DNA from: Blautia sp. | GTDB taxonomy: Bacteria; Bacillota; Clostridia; Lachnospirales; Lachnospiraceae | DNA: 33,491 nt | Reading direction: 5' to 3' | Assembly (NCBI GenBank): GCA_030841965.1 | Contig: JAUUSJ010000032.1 | Location: 1 to 33,491, forward strand | Part shown: positions 24,022-32,808 of the stretch, piece after piece | Numbering within the stretch: the stretch's first letter is position 1 | Layout: each line of letters begins with the position of its first letter | Made by a program: the position numbers and the translations under genes | The notes under the pieces: generated by a model | Database searches by the model: none | What the model saw: the letters and a program-made list of their open reading frames with translations, nothing else | What the model was told of the DNA's origin: nothing

Positions 24022-26139
24022 ATGCTATTGACTAATCGTTCCGAAAAGATTATAAGAGTCCTCGCACGCTTTCCAAAAGACCAGCCTGTCACTACTTCTA
24101 TTATCTCTGAGGAACTAAATATTAGTACACGCTCTGTACAGCGCGAGCTTTTGACCGTGGAACAGTGGTTAGAGAATAATAATTTTAAGTTAATCAGAAA
24201 ACGTGGGACAGGACTTACACTCGATGAATCTGAAGAACGCATTAAGGAACTTCTATCTCTCCTTGATAAGCAAAATGACACAATGACTACTCCAATAGAA
24301 GATAAGGTTGCTCGTCAAAAAGCATTACAAAATGAGCTACTTCTCGCCGAGGAACCGCTTAAATCTTTTTATTTTACAGATAAATTTTGGATTTCAGAGG
24401 GAACTCTCTCAAATGACTTAAATCAAATTACCCCCTGGCTGGAAAAATACGGTCTAAAGTTAGTTCGCCGTCCGGGCCTTGGCATTTTCATCGAAGGAAC
24501 AGAGCTTGCAAAACGCCGTGCCATCACAGCAAGTCTCCACGAGTATTTTAATGAATCTCTACTCTCTGGCACACGGAGAAAGCAAGAACTATACCAACAA
24601 AGTACATCCATCCCTGGAATTGACCCCGATATATTTAGACAAGTCACAGAAATTTTAGAAAAAAGTGAGAAAGAGCTTGGGATTCATTTTTCTGACAGTG
24701 GATTTTTAAGTCTTTTGCTCTATATTACTCTTTCTATGCAACATATCAAAAAGGGAGCTGTGATAGAGCTAGATTTAAATGAGTACGAATATATTTTTAT
24801 CACTCCAGAATACGCTGTCGCCGAGAGAATGAGTACTTTTTTACATGATATTGTACATTCCAATATTTCCAGAGAAGAAATTTGCGGTATCGCTCTACAG
24901 ATTAATTCCACAAGACTCTTATCAAAAGGAGAACGTGATTTAACTCAAACCCGCGATATCAATATCCATCAGCTTATTTTTTCTATGATAAAATCTGTCA
25001 GTAATGATTTAATGATTGATTTTACTTCCGATAATGTACTAATTAACGATTTGAACACACATATTCAGCCCACAATCGGTCGTCTCCGCGCTGGTATTCC
25101 AATCGATAATCCACTCCTCGATAATCTAAAGACAGATTATCCAGATGTTTATACTGCATGTGAACATGCCGCTTATCTCTTAAAAAAGGAACTCGATATC
25201 GAGCAGGTACCTGCCAGTGAAATCGGTTTTTTAACGATGCATTTTGGTGCGGCAGTCGAGCGAAAAGAAAAGCAAAACCGACGTATCGCTGTCGTCATCG
25301 TCTGTCCGACTGGAATGGGAACTTCCAGACTATTATCTGCTGATTTGAAAAAACAGTATGTCGAACTTGATATTCGCCGCACAATATCTTCTTTTGACCT
25401 CAATGCAAAAGAGCTATTACAAGAGGGAATTGAACTGATTATCTCCACAGTAAAACTAGATATTAGTTTTCGCTATATTCAAGTTAATCCAATTCTCACA
25501 AACCAGGATAAAATGCTTTTAAGCTCCACTATCAATCTCATATTACGACAAAAAAAGAAGGGAACTTCTCTGTTTGAACATATTCCAGATACCATTACTA
25601 AGGCAGATATCCAATATATCTCTACCCTTGGGAATGAAATCTATGAATTACTTGACAATATAAAGATTACTCACGCACCAATCCTTCACAATCGTCAGGA
25701 ACTCATCTCTTACTCTGCGACAATTTTTGCCGAGGATACCGACATGGAAAAGCATCTCTATGAGATTCTTCGAGATAGAGATAATCTCTCTGACACTTAT
25801 ATTAAGCCGTTTCACGCTTTATTATTACACGGCTCAAGTCCATTTATCTCACATCCTCGTTTTGGCTATGTGCGTTTAGACCTTCCATTTTATGAGAATG
25901 GAAAAGTAATTTTGGGAGCGATTCTCTCGCTTATCCCAAGTGGAACATTAAATAAAATCAGCGCCAGTATCGCAAGTGAGGCCATCGGCTCTCTCATAGA
26001 AGAACCCCGACTTTTGGAGGCAATTCGGGCAGAAAAAAAAGAAGATGTGTATCAATTTCTTGAGACTGCTCTTCTTCGTTTTTACCGGCGAACTGCGGCA
26101 GAACGGCTAAATTTGGCAGGCGATCATTTATTGGATTGA
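24022..26139 (+). CDS. mtlR: Mannitol operon activator MtlR (PRD/EIIB/EIIA regulator)
   Basis: A 705-residue transcription activator of the BglG/MtlR class. Two winged-helix DNA-binding domains lie at about 5-65 and 105-160. Two PRD domains follow at about 200-300 and 310-415, with candidate phosphorylated histidines at His347 and His407. An EIIB-like domain has Cys428 in VVIVCPTGMGTSR, and a C-terminal EIIA-like domain has His598 in PFHALLLHG. In this family PTS phosphorylation of the PRDs and the EIIB cysteine sets activity according to mannitol and glucose supply. ATG 24022 has a textbook AAAGGAGGT site; a longer frame from 23944 has none. It diverges from mtlA-mtlD, with the operator pair between. 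Confidence 0.93.
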   Translation: MLLTNRSEKIIRVLARFPKDQPVTTSIISEELNISTRSVQRELLTVEQWLENNNFKLIRKRGTGLTLDESEERIKELLSLLDKQNDTMTTPIEDKVARQKALQNELLLAEEPLKSFYFTDKFWISEGTLSNDLNQITPWLEKYGLKLVRRPGLGIFIEGTELAKRRAITASLHEYFNESLLSGTRRKQELYQQSTSIPGIDPDIFRQVTEILEKSEKELGIHFSDSGFLSLLLYITLSMQHIKKGAVIELDLNEYEYIFITPEYAVAERMSTFLHDIVHSNISREEICGIALQINSTRLLSKGERDLTQTRDINIHQLIFSMIKSVSNDLMIDFTSDNVLINDLNTHIQPTIGRLRAGIPIDNPLLDNLKTDYPDVYTACEHAAYLLKKELDIEQVPASEIGFLTMHFGAAVERKEKQNRRIAVVIVCPTGMGTSRLLSADLKKQYVELDIRRTISSFDLNAKELLQEGIELIISTVKLDISFRYIQVNPILTNQDKMLLSSTINLILRQKKKGTSLFEHIPDTITKADIQYISTLGNEIYELLDNIKITHAPILHNRQELISYSATIFAEDTDMEKHLYEILRDRDNLSDTYIKPFHALLLHGSSPFISHPRFGYVRLDLPFYENGKVILGAILSLIPSGTLNKISASIASEAIGSLIEEPRLLEAIRAEKKEDVYQFLETALLRFYRRTAAERLNLAGDHLLD

Positions 26140-26190
26140 TAAACTAAGTCAATAGATTCGCTGACATAAACTCTGCGCTAGAAGATAAAA

Positions 26191-26271
26191 GGGGATGCCA
26201 GAAAATTAGAAGTTTTCAGAAATATCTATATCTTACCTGAAAAATTTGTTTTCTGGCATCCCCAGTTTTTT
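26191..26271. terminator. Bidirectional terminator between mtlR and clpB
   Basis: A perfect 15-bp stem GGGGATGCCAGAAAA (26191-26205) / inverse (26249-26263) encloses a 43-nt loop that can itself pair partly. TTTTTT follows on the plus strand and TTTT on the minus strand, so it serves the converging mtlR and clpB. Confidence 0.88.
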
Positions 26272-28855
26272 ATTCTTTTACTTTTGCTATCAGTTTTCCA
26301 TTTTCTACATCAATTACGATGCTATCTTGAGCAGCAAGTCCATCGCTTAGGATTAATCTCGCAGCCAATGTCTCTACATTTTTCTGTAGATATCTCTTTA
26401 ACGGTCTCGCACCGTAGAGAGGGTCATATCCATTCTCGATAATATATGCCTTCGCCTCCTTGGTAAGTTCTACTTTGATTTCCTTATCGATAAGACGTTT
26501 ATTTAAATCAGCTACAAGCAAATCAATGATATCTTCCATATTTTGCTTCGTGAGAGGCTTAAAGAGAATTGTCTCATCCAGACGGTTCAAAAATTCTGGT
26601 CTAAAATGAGCCTTTAATTCCTGCATAACGAAGTTTTGTGTCTCTTCCTTAATCTCTCCATTCTCATCAATGCCCTCCAACAGATAGGTAGAACCAATAT
26701 TGGATGTCATAATTAAGATGGTATTTTTAAAATCGACTGTCTTACCCTTGGAATCGGTCACACGACCGTCGTCAAGGATTTGCAATAGTACATTAAACAC
26801 ATCTGGATGCGCTTTTTCTATCTCGTCAAAGAGTACAACAGAGTAAGGCTTTCTTCTGACAGCCTCTGTCAACTGTCCACCCTCCTCGTATCCGACATAT
26901 CCCGGAGGCGCTCCGATTAATCTAGATACGGAATGCTTCTCCATATACTCACTCATATCGATTCGCACGATATTTTGCTCATTGTCAAAAAGACTCTCCG
27001 CCAATGCCTTGGCAAGCTCTGTCTTACCGACACCAGTTGGTCCTAGGAATAGGAAGGAACCTATCGGTTTCTTTGGGTCCTTAATCCCCGCCTTAGAGCG
27101 GATAATCGCATCTGTCACTCTCGATACACCCTCATCTTGACCGATGACTCTCTTATGAAGGACTTCGTCGAGATGAAGCGTTTTATTTCTCTCACTTTCT
27201 GTCAGCTTTGAGACAGGAATTCCTGTCCATCTGGAGATAATACTTGCTATCTCCTCCTCGCTCACTTTCTCGTGGACAAGTTTTGCCGCCTTATTTTTCG
27301 TCTTTTCCTCTTCCTCCTCAAGCTGTTTTTTAAGGGATGGCAAAGTTCCGTACTGTAACTCAGATGCCTTATTAAAATCATAATTTCTCTCGGCAATCTG
27401 GAGCTCTCCCTGTACTCTCTCGATTTCTTCTTTTAATTTTTGTACTTTCTCAATGGAGGATTTTTCATTATCCCAGGTTGCTTTTTGCGAATTAAACTCC
27501 TCCTGCATCTGTGCGAGTTCCTTTTGAAGGGCAACAAGTCTATCCTGGCTTAGACGGTCTGTCTCTTTTTTCAAAGCAGTCTCTTCTATCTTAAGCTGCG
27601 TCATCTTTCTTTGTAACTCATCGAGTTCCGCCGGCATAGAATTTAATTCTGTCTTAATCAAAGCACATGCCTCGTCGACTAAGTCAATCGCCTTATCCGG
27701 CAAGAAACGGTCAGAAATATATCGATTCGATAATGTCGCGGCTGCCACAAGAGCAGAGTCTGTAATCTTTACTCCGTGGAATACTTCGTAGCGGTCTTTT
27801 AAACCTCTCAAAATAGAAATCGTATCTTCCACATCTGGCTCATCTACCATAACCGGCTGGAATCTTCTCTCCAAAGCGGCATCTTTTTCTATATAAAGTC
27901 GATATTCATCTAAGGTAGTGGCTCCGATACAGTGAAGCTCTCCTCTCGCAAGCATTGGCTTTAACATATTTCCGGCATCCATAGAGCCCTCTGTCTTTCC
28001 CGCTCCTACGATTGTGTGAAGCTCATCGATAAATAGGATAATCTGTCCATCGCTCGCCTTTACTTCCTCGAGAACTGCCTTTAGACGCTCCTCAAACTCA
28101 CCTCGATATTTGGCGCCCGCCACGAGAGAACCCATATCAAGAGCAAAAAGCTTTTTGTCTTTTAGAGTTTCTGGGACATCGCCTTTTACAATTCTCTGTG
28201 CAAGTCCCTCCACTACCGCAGTTTTTCCGACACCAGGTTCACCGATTAGGACTGGATTATTCTTTGTTTTTCTGGAAAGAATACGAACGACATTACGAAT
28301 CTCGCTATCTCTTCCGATAACAGGGTCTAGTTTCTGAGCTTTCGCTCTCTCCACTAAGTCATATCCATATTTTTCCAATGTATCATAAGTGGCTTCTGGA
28401 TTATCACTTACCACTTTTTGATTCCCTCTCACCGTTGAGAGTGCCTGTAGGAATCTCTCTCTCGTAATTCCGTAAGCTCGAAATAGCTCTTTTATCTCTT
28501 TATTTGGATGCTGAATCAGGGAGAGGAATAAATGCTCTACCGACACGTACTCATCTTGCATTCTCTTCGCTTCATCTTCCGCCTGCACTAAGACTTTATT
28601 AAGTGCATTGCTAATATAGAGTTTGCCCCCAGATACTTTCGGTTTCTTCTCCAATAATTTTTGAGTTTGCTGTAAGAAGGATTCTTTGTCAATATCCATC
28701 TTTTCGATTAATTTAAAGATTAGACTATCTTCTATCGTCAGTAAGCTGTATAGAAAATGTTCCTGGTCAATTTCTTGGTTGCCATAATCATAAGCTAATT
28801 TTTCACAGTCATTGATGGCTTGAATTGACTTTTGCGTAAATTTATTTATATTCAT
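26270..28855 (-). CDS. clpB: ATP-dependent disaggregase ClpB
   Basis: Hexameric AAA+ chaperone that threads aggregated proteins apart together with DnaK. The 861 residues match the family. The Clp_N domain is at about 1-145. NBD1 has Walker A GEPGVGKT at 205-212 and Walker B LFIDELHT near 274. The coiled-coil middle domain at about 400-525 distinguishes ClpB from ClpA and ClpC. NBD2 has Walker A GPTGVGKT at 605-612, with VLFDEIEKAHPDV and a C-terminal ALKRYLQ-like YGARPLKRYLQ segment. No ClpP-binding tripeptide loop is evident. ATG 28855 follows AAAGGAGGGG. I saw no CIRCE or CtsR site in the upstream 130 bases. Confidence 0.97.
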   Translation of the reverse strand: MNINKFTQKSIQAINDCEKLAYDYGNQEIDQEHFLYSLLTIEDSLIFKLIEKMDIDKESFLQQTQKLLEKKPKVSGGKLYISNALNKVLVQAEDEAKRMQDEYVSVEHLFLSLIQHPNKEIKELFRAYGITRERFLQALSTVRGNQKVVSDNPEATYDTLEKYGYDLVERAKAQKLDPVIGRDSEIRNVVRILSRKTKNNPVLIGEPGVGKTAVVEGLAQRIVKGDVPETLKDKKLFALDMGSLVAGAKYRGEFEERLKAVLEEVKASDGQIILFIDELHTIVGAGKTEGSMDAGNMLKPMLARGELHCIGATTLDEYRLYIEKDAALERRFQPVMVDEPDVEDTISILRGLKDRYEVFHGVKITDSALVAAATLSNRYISDRFLPDKAIDLVDEACALIKTELNSMPAELDELQRKMTQLKIEETALKKETDRLSQDRLVALQKELAQMQEEFNSQKATWDNEKSSIEKVQKLKEEIERVQGELQIAERNYDFNKASELQYGTLPSLKKQLEEEEEKTKNKAAKLVHEKVSEEEIASIISRWTGIPVSKLTESERNKTLHLDEVLHKRVIGQDEGVSRVTDAIIRSKAGIKDPKKPIGSFLFLGPTGVGKTELAKALAESLFDNEQNIVRIDMSEYMEKHSVSRLIGAPPGYVGYEEGGQLTEAVRRKPYSVVLFDEIEKAHPDVFNVLLQILDDGRVTDSKGKTVDFKNTILIMTSNIGSTYLLEGIDENGEIKEETQNFVMQELKAHFRPEFLNRLDETILFKPLTKQNMEDIIDLLVADLNKRLIDKEIKVELTKEAKAYIIENGYDPLYGARPLKRYLQKNVETLAARLILSDGLAAQDSIVIDVENGKLIAKVKE

Positions 28856-28899
28856 AAAACCCCTCCTTTGGTTTTTACTTCTTTATCTGTTCTATAACT

Positions 28900-28928
28900 A
28901 CTATAACATCTAGTTTCTAAAATTGCAA
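28900..28928 (-). promoter_or_regulatory. Probable clpB promoter
   Basis: Minus strand: TTGCAA (28928-28923), 17 bases, TATAGT (28905-28900), about 45 nt before clpB. It looks like an ordinary vegetative promoter. No heat-shock operator overlaps it. Confidence 0.6.
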
Positions 28929-28989
28929 GCATAAATTTTATATAAATTTTTTAGAAAAATAAAGTGTATTATTGGAATATATATATAAA

Positions 28990-29063
28990 GATGCTGAAGT
29001 TCAAAAATCCTCCTGCAAGCAAACTTGCATCGAGTTTCCGACCTTTCGCCCCTGGTATCATAT
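28990..29063. repeat. Palindromic repeat, copy 3, with apical insertion
   Basis: The right edge CCCCTGGTATCATAT is the same as the edge of copy 1. The left edge GATGCTGAAGTTCAAAAAT is a decayed version of GATGATGGGGGTCAAAAG. The centre holds about 30 extra bases forming a TGCAAG/CTTGCA hairpin with loop CAAA (29014-29029). It is read here as an old copy of the family carrying an insertion or an alternative loop. Confidence 0.5.
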
Positions 29064-29140
29064 AAAAAGGATGTACAAATTTTATAAAATTATGAGATAG
29101 GGCAAAGAAAAAGAAAATAGAAATAAATCAAAAAAATAAG

Positions 29141-29170
29141 AAAAGGATGTAAATATTAAAATCTACATCC
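29141..29170 (-). terminator. Terminator after tRNA-Leu
   Basis: GGATGTA (minus, 29170-29164) pairs with TACATCC (29151-29145), followed by TTTTCTTATTTTTTT. It lies eight bases beyond the tRNA 3' end. Confidence 0.75.
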
Positions 29171-29178
29171 CTTTTTGA

Positions 29179-29261
29179 TGCCGCTGGCCGGACTCGAACC
29201 GGCACGGCTGTTAACCGCTTGATTTTGAGTCAAGTGCGTCTGCCAATTCCGCCACAGCGGC
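29179..29261 (-). tRNA. tRNA-Leu, anticodon CAA
   Basis: A complete 83-nt type II tRNA without encoded CCA. The acceptor stem GCCGCTG/CAGCGGC is seven perfect pairs. The D arm contains AATTGGCAGA. The anticodon stem CTTGA/TCAAG closes the loop CTCAAAA, giving anticodon CAA, which reads UUG. A long variable arm and a GCCGG-TTCGAGT-CCGGC T arm follow. A promoter lies upstream at 29294-29322 and a terminator just downstream, so it is a single-gene unit. Confidence 0.97.
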
Positions 29262-29293
29262 TTATCTAACTTGTTCTCTCTCGAACAGTTAAT

Positions 29294-29322
29294 ATAATAG
29301 CATAGTCATGAAAAAAAATCAA
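29294..29322 (-). promoter_or_regulatory. tRNA-Leu promoter
   Basis: Minus strand: TTGATT (29322-29317), 17 bases, TATTAT (29299-29294), with transcription predicted to begin about 25 nt before the mature tRNA. Confidence 0.65.
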
Positions 29323-29382
29323 GCATTTTTTTGTATTTTTTTAATTTTTTATTTTTATTGGACAAAACCAAAAACTTATGCC

Positions 29383-30891
29383 CTATTTCTCTTTCTTTTT
29401 CTTCTCCAAAGCTTTCTCGAGGGCATCGATTACTGTCTCTAATACTTTTATTCTGGCATAATACTTACTATTACCCTCCACGATAATCCATGGTGCATAG
29501 GTTGTCGATGTTTTTAATATCATTTCATTGACTACAATCTCATACTGCTCCCATTTTTCTCTATTTCTCCAGTCTTCGTCTGTAATCTTCCACTGTTTAT
29601 CTGGATTTTCTTGACGCTCTTTAAATCTTCTCTCCTGCTCGTCCTTGTCGATATGCATCCAGAATTTGAGGACAACCGCTCCCTCTTTTGCGAGATGTTC
29701 TTCCATCATATTCATCTCTCTGTAGGCTCTTTGCCATTCATTCTTCGTGCAAAATCCCTCCAGGCGCTCTACCATAACACGCCCATACCAAGTACGGTCG
29801 AAAATTGCGATATGACCGTCTTTTGGCATCGCATTCCAAAAACGCCATAGATAATGATGTTTTTTCTCGATATCATTTGGCGCAGCCGTAGGAATTACTC
29901 GGTATCCTCTAGGGTCAAGTCTCTCTGTCAATCTCTTAATCGCTCCTCCCTTTCCGCCGGCATCCCATCCCTCAAAGGCTAAAACGACAGGAATACGATT
30001 TAGATAACATTCATTGTGAAGCACTCGTAATTTCTTCTGCGCTTTTTTCAGTCTCTCCTTATACTCTTCCTTTGTCAAGGAGAGAGAAAGGTCTGCGCCG
30101 TCCAAGACAGAACTCTTCATCATTTTTAGCTCGCTCTCTTTTAGCATCGCATTTGGGACATCTGTTCTATCTGGATTTTTCTTTTTTTCAATCGCCTCAG
30201 TGAGCTCTGCAATTACGACAGACATGATTTTAATAATAGCGAAATCACCGTCAATCGCCTCGATGATATTCCAAGGTGCAAACTCGTTATCTGTCTTCTC
30301 TAGAGTTTCGTTGGTAATATCAAAATAACGGTCATAATTTTTATGATGTTTCCAGTCATCTTTTGTCACTCTCCACGCCGTCTCCTTATTCTCAGCTAAT
30401 TTTTTAAAACGCTTTTTTTGTTCCTTTTTCGAAATATGCAAAAAGAATTTAATAATTAGCATCCCATCATCTGCCAAAACTCTCTCAAAAGAATTGATTG
30501 CCGTATATGCCTGCGCCAATTTATCATCGGTCGTAATTCCGTCTATGCGGTCAGATAACGCAATTCGATACCAACTTCTATCAAAAATAGCTATTCGTCC
30601 ATTTTCTGGGAGTCGAGTCCAAAATCGCCAAAGATATGGTCTCATACTCTCCTCCTCCGAGGTTTTATTTGTCGTATAAACATCAAATCCCCTAGGGTCA
30701 AGCGGTGCAATCAGACGGTTAATCAAAGTTCCCTTTCCCGAAGCTCCCCATCCCTCAAATACGATAGAAACTGGAATCTGCAGAGCTTTTGCCTCTCTTT
30801 GTAGCTTTGATAATCTAAGAGAATATTCCTCTAGTAAGGTTTTGTATCTTTCCTTTTCTAATGTTTTTTTCAAGTCAATTTTTTCAAGCAT
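29383..30891 (-). CDS. Polyphosphate kinase 2 family, two-domain (polyphosphate:AMP phosphotransferase type)
   Basis: A 502-residue protein made of two PPK2 domains in tandem, the layout of class II PPK2 (Pap) enzymes, which transfer phosphate from polyphosphate to AMP. Domain 1 (about 15-235) has the P-loop GWGASGKGT at 47-55 and DRSWYR at 104. Domain 2 (about 275-495) has GWDAGGKGG at 308-316 and DRTWYGR at 365. The domain-2 motif is canonical; domain 1 has R-I where G-R is normal, so domain 2 is probably the active one. The C terminus is lysine-rich. ATG 30891 has GGAGG about 13 bases upstream and GGTGAAGG next to it. It is a single gene with its own promoter. Confidence 0.88.
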   Translation of the reverse strand: MLEKIDLKKTLEKERYKTLLEEYSLRLSKLQREAKALQIPVSIVFEGWGASGKGTLINRLIAPLDPRGFDVYTTNKTSEEESMRPYLWRFWTRLPENGRIAIFDRSWYRIALSDRIDGITTDDKLAQAYTAINSFERVLADDGMLIIKFFLHISKKEQKKRFKKLAENKETAWRVTKDDWKHHKNYDRYFDITNETLEKTDNEFAPWNIIEAIDGDFAIIKIMSVVIAELTEAIEKKKNPDRTDVPNAMLKESELKMMKSSVLDGADLSLSLTKEEYKERLKKAQKKLRVLHNECYLNRIPVVLAFEGWDAGGKGGAIKRLTERLDPRGYRVIPTAAPNDIEKKHHYLWRFWNAMPKDGHIAIFDRTWYGRVMVERLEGFCTKNEWQRAYREMNMMEEHLAKEGAVVLKFWMHIDKDEQERRFKERQENPDKQWKITDEDWRNREKWEQYEIVVNEMILKTSTTYAPWIIVEGNSKYYARIKVLETVIDALEKALEKKKKEK

Positions 30892-30955
30892 CCTTCACCA
30901 TTCCTCCTCAAATCATTGCGGTGTTTACTGTAATTTTGCGTCTTATATTATCTAT

Positions 30956-30984
30956 AGTATACCATTATTTTGGAAATCATACAA
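30956..30984 (-). promoter_or_regulatory. Promoter of the PPK2 gene
   Basis: Minus strand: TTGTAT (30984-30979), 17 bases, TATACT (30961-30956), leaving a leader of about 57 nt. Confidence 0.6.
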
Positions 30985-31087
30985 TTTATATTCTCTATTT
31001 TTTAGTTATTTTTACGTTTTTCATGTTTTTTTTAATATATTTTTGTATATTATCACTATTAATTTTTGAAAACTTCTCTTTCTCTCT

Positions 31088-31130
31088 AAATATCCTTACA
31101 GATATCTACCAGTTTTCCATCAAAAATGCG
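31088..31130 (-). pseudogene. Duplicated remnant of the ybaK 3' end
   Basis: These 43 bases match 31159-31201, the 3' end of the deacylase gene, at 36 of 43 positions. In the matching frame they read RIFDGKLVDICKDI and then a stop, against RITDGKLADVCKDI in the gene. No start codon or further homologous coding sequence connects to it, so it is a leftover of a partial duplication or of a lost paralogue. Confidence 0.7.
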
Positions 31131-31156
31131 GCTCACTATTATTTTCAAACATCATC

Positions 31157-31645
31157 CTAAATATCCTTGCAGACATCTGCCAGTTTTCCATCCGTTATGC
31201 GAATCAAATCATCTGGTGAAAGCTCCACTTGAAATCCGATTTTCCCTGCACTAACCATCATTGTCTCTCGGTCCTTTGCGGTCTCATGATATACGGTCTC
31301 GTACTTTTTCTTCATATTAATAGGGGAACATCCGCCTCGAATATACCCCGTAATCTTTTGAATATCCTTTACATGAATCATCTCGATTGTCTTCGCCTTC
31401 ACGGCTCTCGCCGCTTTTTTTAAGTCAAGCTCTCGCTCCACTGGAATGACAAATACAAAATAATTTTTCTTCGTATCCGTCGTGACGAGAGTCTTAAAAA
31501 CATCTTCCACATCTTGACCAAGTGATTTTGCCACCGTCACACCGTCCACAGCCTCCTTGCCGTGTGGATATTCATGTGGTTTATAAGCTATCTTCTCTTT
31601 TTCTAGTGTACGCATAACATTTGTTTTTATATTTCCCTTTGCCAT
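31157..31645 (-). CDS. ybaK: Cys-tRNA(Pro)/Cys-tRNA(Cys) deacylase, YbaK/EbsC type
   Basis: A 162-residue editing enzyme that hydrolyses mischarged aminoacyl-tRNA, in this family typically Cys-tRNA(Pro). Recognisable features are the N-terminal KTNVMRTLEKEKI, the conserved lysine of VFKTLV (residue 51), the VERELDLKKAARA helix, and GYIRGGCSPINMKK near 111-124, a family hallmark. I chose ATG at 31645, where AAGAGGT precedes by four bases; an ATG 18 codons upstream lacks a ribosome site and adds a segment unlike the family. A degenerate copy of its own 3' end lies 27 nt downstream. No clear terminator is visible after it. Confidence 0.92.
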   Translation of the reverse strand: MAKGNIKTNVMRTLEKEKIAYKPHEYPHGKEAVDGVTVAKSLGQDVEDVFKTLVTTDTKKNYFVFVIPVERELDLKKAARAVKAKTIEMIHVKDIQKITGYIRGGCSPINMKKKYETVYHETAKDRETMMVSAGKIGFQVELSPDDLIRITDGKLADVCKDI

Positions 31646-31741
31646 TTTTACCTCTTTTCCAAAACTCCTTCTCTCGAAGGAATATTTATCAAAATCCATA
31701 TTTTATTCATCGAGCTATTTCCTTATCTTACACCATAATCG

Positions 31742-31773
31742 AAAAAAAAGCGAGGAAAACTCAAATTTTCCTC
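31742..31773 (-). terminator. Terminator after the HD hydrolase gene
   Basis: GAGGAAAA and TTTTCCTC (31752-31759 and 31766-31773) form an 8-bp stem with a 6-base loop, followed on the minus strand by GC and eight T (31749-31742). It separates the HD gene from ybaK. Confidence 0.85.
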
Positions 31774-31798
31774 ACTTTCGCATCTCGCTTAAATTGTA

Positions 31799-32413
31799 TT
31801 ACTGTTTATTCTCTGCCACCCGCTCTCTCAAATACTTGTCCATCTCTCTTTTCACTTTATCCTCACAAGAGCGCATAGCTAAAATTGTCTTCTCAAAAAG
31901 TTCATCTAAATCCCAGTCAAGCTCCTCCGCCCCTCGTCTGATAACTTCTCTCGAGCAACCTGCCGCAAATTTTCTGTCCTTGAACTTCTTTTTTACACTT
32001 CTTACCTCCATGTCCATCACACTCTTCGATGGACGCATTAGGGCAGCCGACCAAATAAGTCCTGTAAGTTCATCTACGGCATATAGAACTTTCTCCATAT
32101 CAAGCTGAGGCTCTATATCACAGCAAATTCCATATCCATGGGAGCAGATAGAATATATCATATCCTCCCCCACTCCTGCATCTCGCAGGATATCTGGCGC
32201 TTTCTGGCAGTGCTCGTCTGGATACATCTCAAAATCAATATCGTGGAGAAGTCCCGTAATTCCCCAATAATCTATCTCATCTTCGTATCCTAACTCCTCT
32301 GCATACCAACGCATAACGCCTTCCACTGTCAAGGCATGCTGTATATGAAATGCCTCTTTATTATACCTCTTCAAAAGTTCGAATGCCTCTTCCCGGTTAA
32401 TCAAACTGTCCAT
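31799..32413 (-). CDS. HD-domain hydrolase
   Basis: A 204-residue cytoplasmic protein of the HD/HDIG phosphohydrolase superfamily. His26 in FHIQHALTV, the His57-Asp58 pair in GLLHDIDFEMYP, a later histidine in ICSHGYGI and Asp114 in AVDELTGLI are the expected metal ligands. Size and motif spacing match the small HDIG proteins common in Firmicutes; substrate unknown. ATG 32413 is preceded by GGAGG and by AAAGG. It is followed by its own terminator and diverges from the shikimate-kinase-like gene 395 nt away. Confidence 0.87.
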   Translation of the reverse strand: MDSLINREEAFELLKRYNKEAFHIQHALTVEGVMRWYAEELGYEDEIDYWGITGLLHDIDFEMYPDEHCQKAPDILRDAGVGEDMIYSICSHGYGICCDIEPQLDMEKVLYAVDELTGLIWSAALMRPSKSVMDMEVRSVKKKFKDRKFAAGCSREVIRRGAEELDWDLDELFEKTILAMRSCEDKVKREMDKYLRERVAENKQ

Positions 32414-32808
32414 GTCCTTTCTCTTTCCTCCAGTTAATATGTTTTGTGCAATTGTTATATGTTTACCGTTCCATTTTTATCATATCTGTCCAGAATTTCA
32501 TCACTCTCCCCTGCGACAGATATTTAAGATATGGTCAAACTATTCTTATTTTATCATCTTTTTTAAAAAAATACAACTTACTTTTCTTGCTATTTTCCAA
32601 ATTTATGGTAGAATTGTTTTCATCTTCTAGTTTTGCTATCAGTTTTTTTGTTTTTAAGAATATATTAAGATAGAATAAAACCTGATATGAAAAACAAAAA
32701 TAGAAAAATTTTCAGTAAATATTGAACGAAAAATATATTAATAATGAAGAAGGAGGATGGCTTTTTTCTTATAATAACTAAAATAATAAGCAGAGAGCCT
32801 AGATTATA
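32414..32808. other. Intergenic region between divergent genes
   Basis: AT-rich, non-coding. On the plus strand two promoter-like pairs are seen: TTGCTA-16-TAGAAT (32587-32614) and TTGTTT-17-TAGAAT (32648-32676). An orphan AAGGAGG at 32748-32755 is followed at once by an ATG whose frame ends after five codons. No minus-strand promoter stands out. Confidence 0.45.
32648..32676 (+). promoter_or_regulatory. Candidate promoter of the shikimate-kinase-like gene
   Basis: TTGTTT (32648-32653), 17 bases, TAGAAT (32671-32676). It would give a leader of about 125 nt containing the orphan ribosome site and five-codon frame near 32755. Confidence 0.45.

Larger units (their letters stand above)
28856..29178. 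other. Intergenic region between clpB and tRNA-Leu
   Basis: No gene is visible. The region holds the clpB promoter, the third palindromic repeat (28990-29063) and the terminator of the tRNA transcript (29141-29170). Bases 29064-29140 are A-rich with no recognised feature. Confidence 0.6.

Noticed and set aside
28856..28990. CIRCE or CtsR operator upstream of clpB
   Set aside because: Neither the CIRCE inverted repeat nor tandem GGTCAAA heptads are present near the promoter.
31229..32108. Plus-strand frames opposite ybaK and the HD hydrolase
   Set aside because: They overlap clearly recognised genes on the other strand and lack ribosome sites and motifs.
32749..32777. Short gene after the strong AAGGAGG at 32748-32755
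   Set aside because: The ATG touches the ribosome site and the frame ends after five codons; at most a leader feature.
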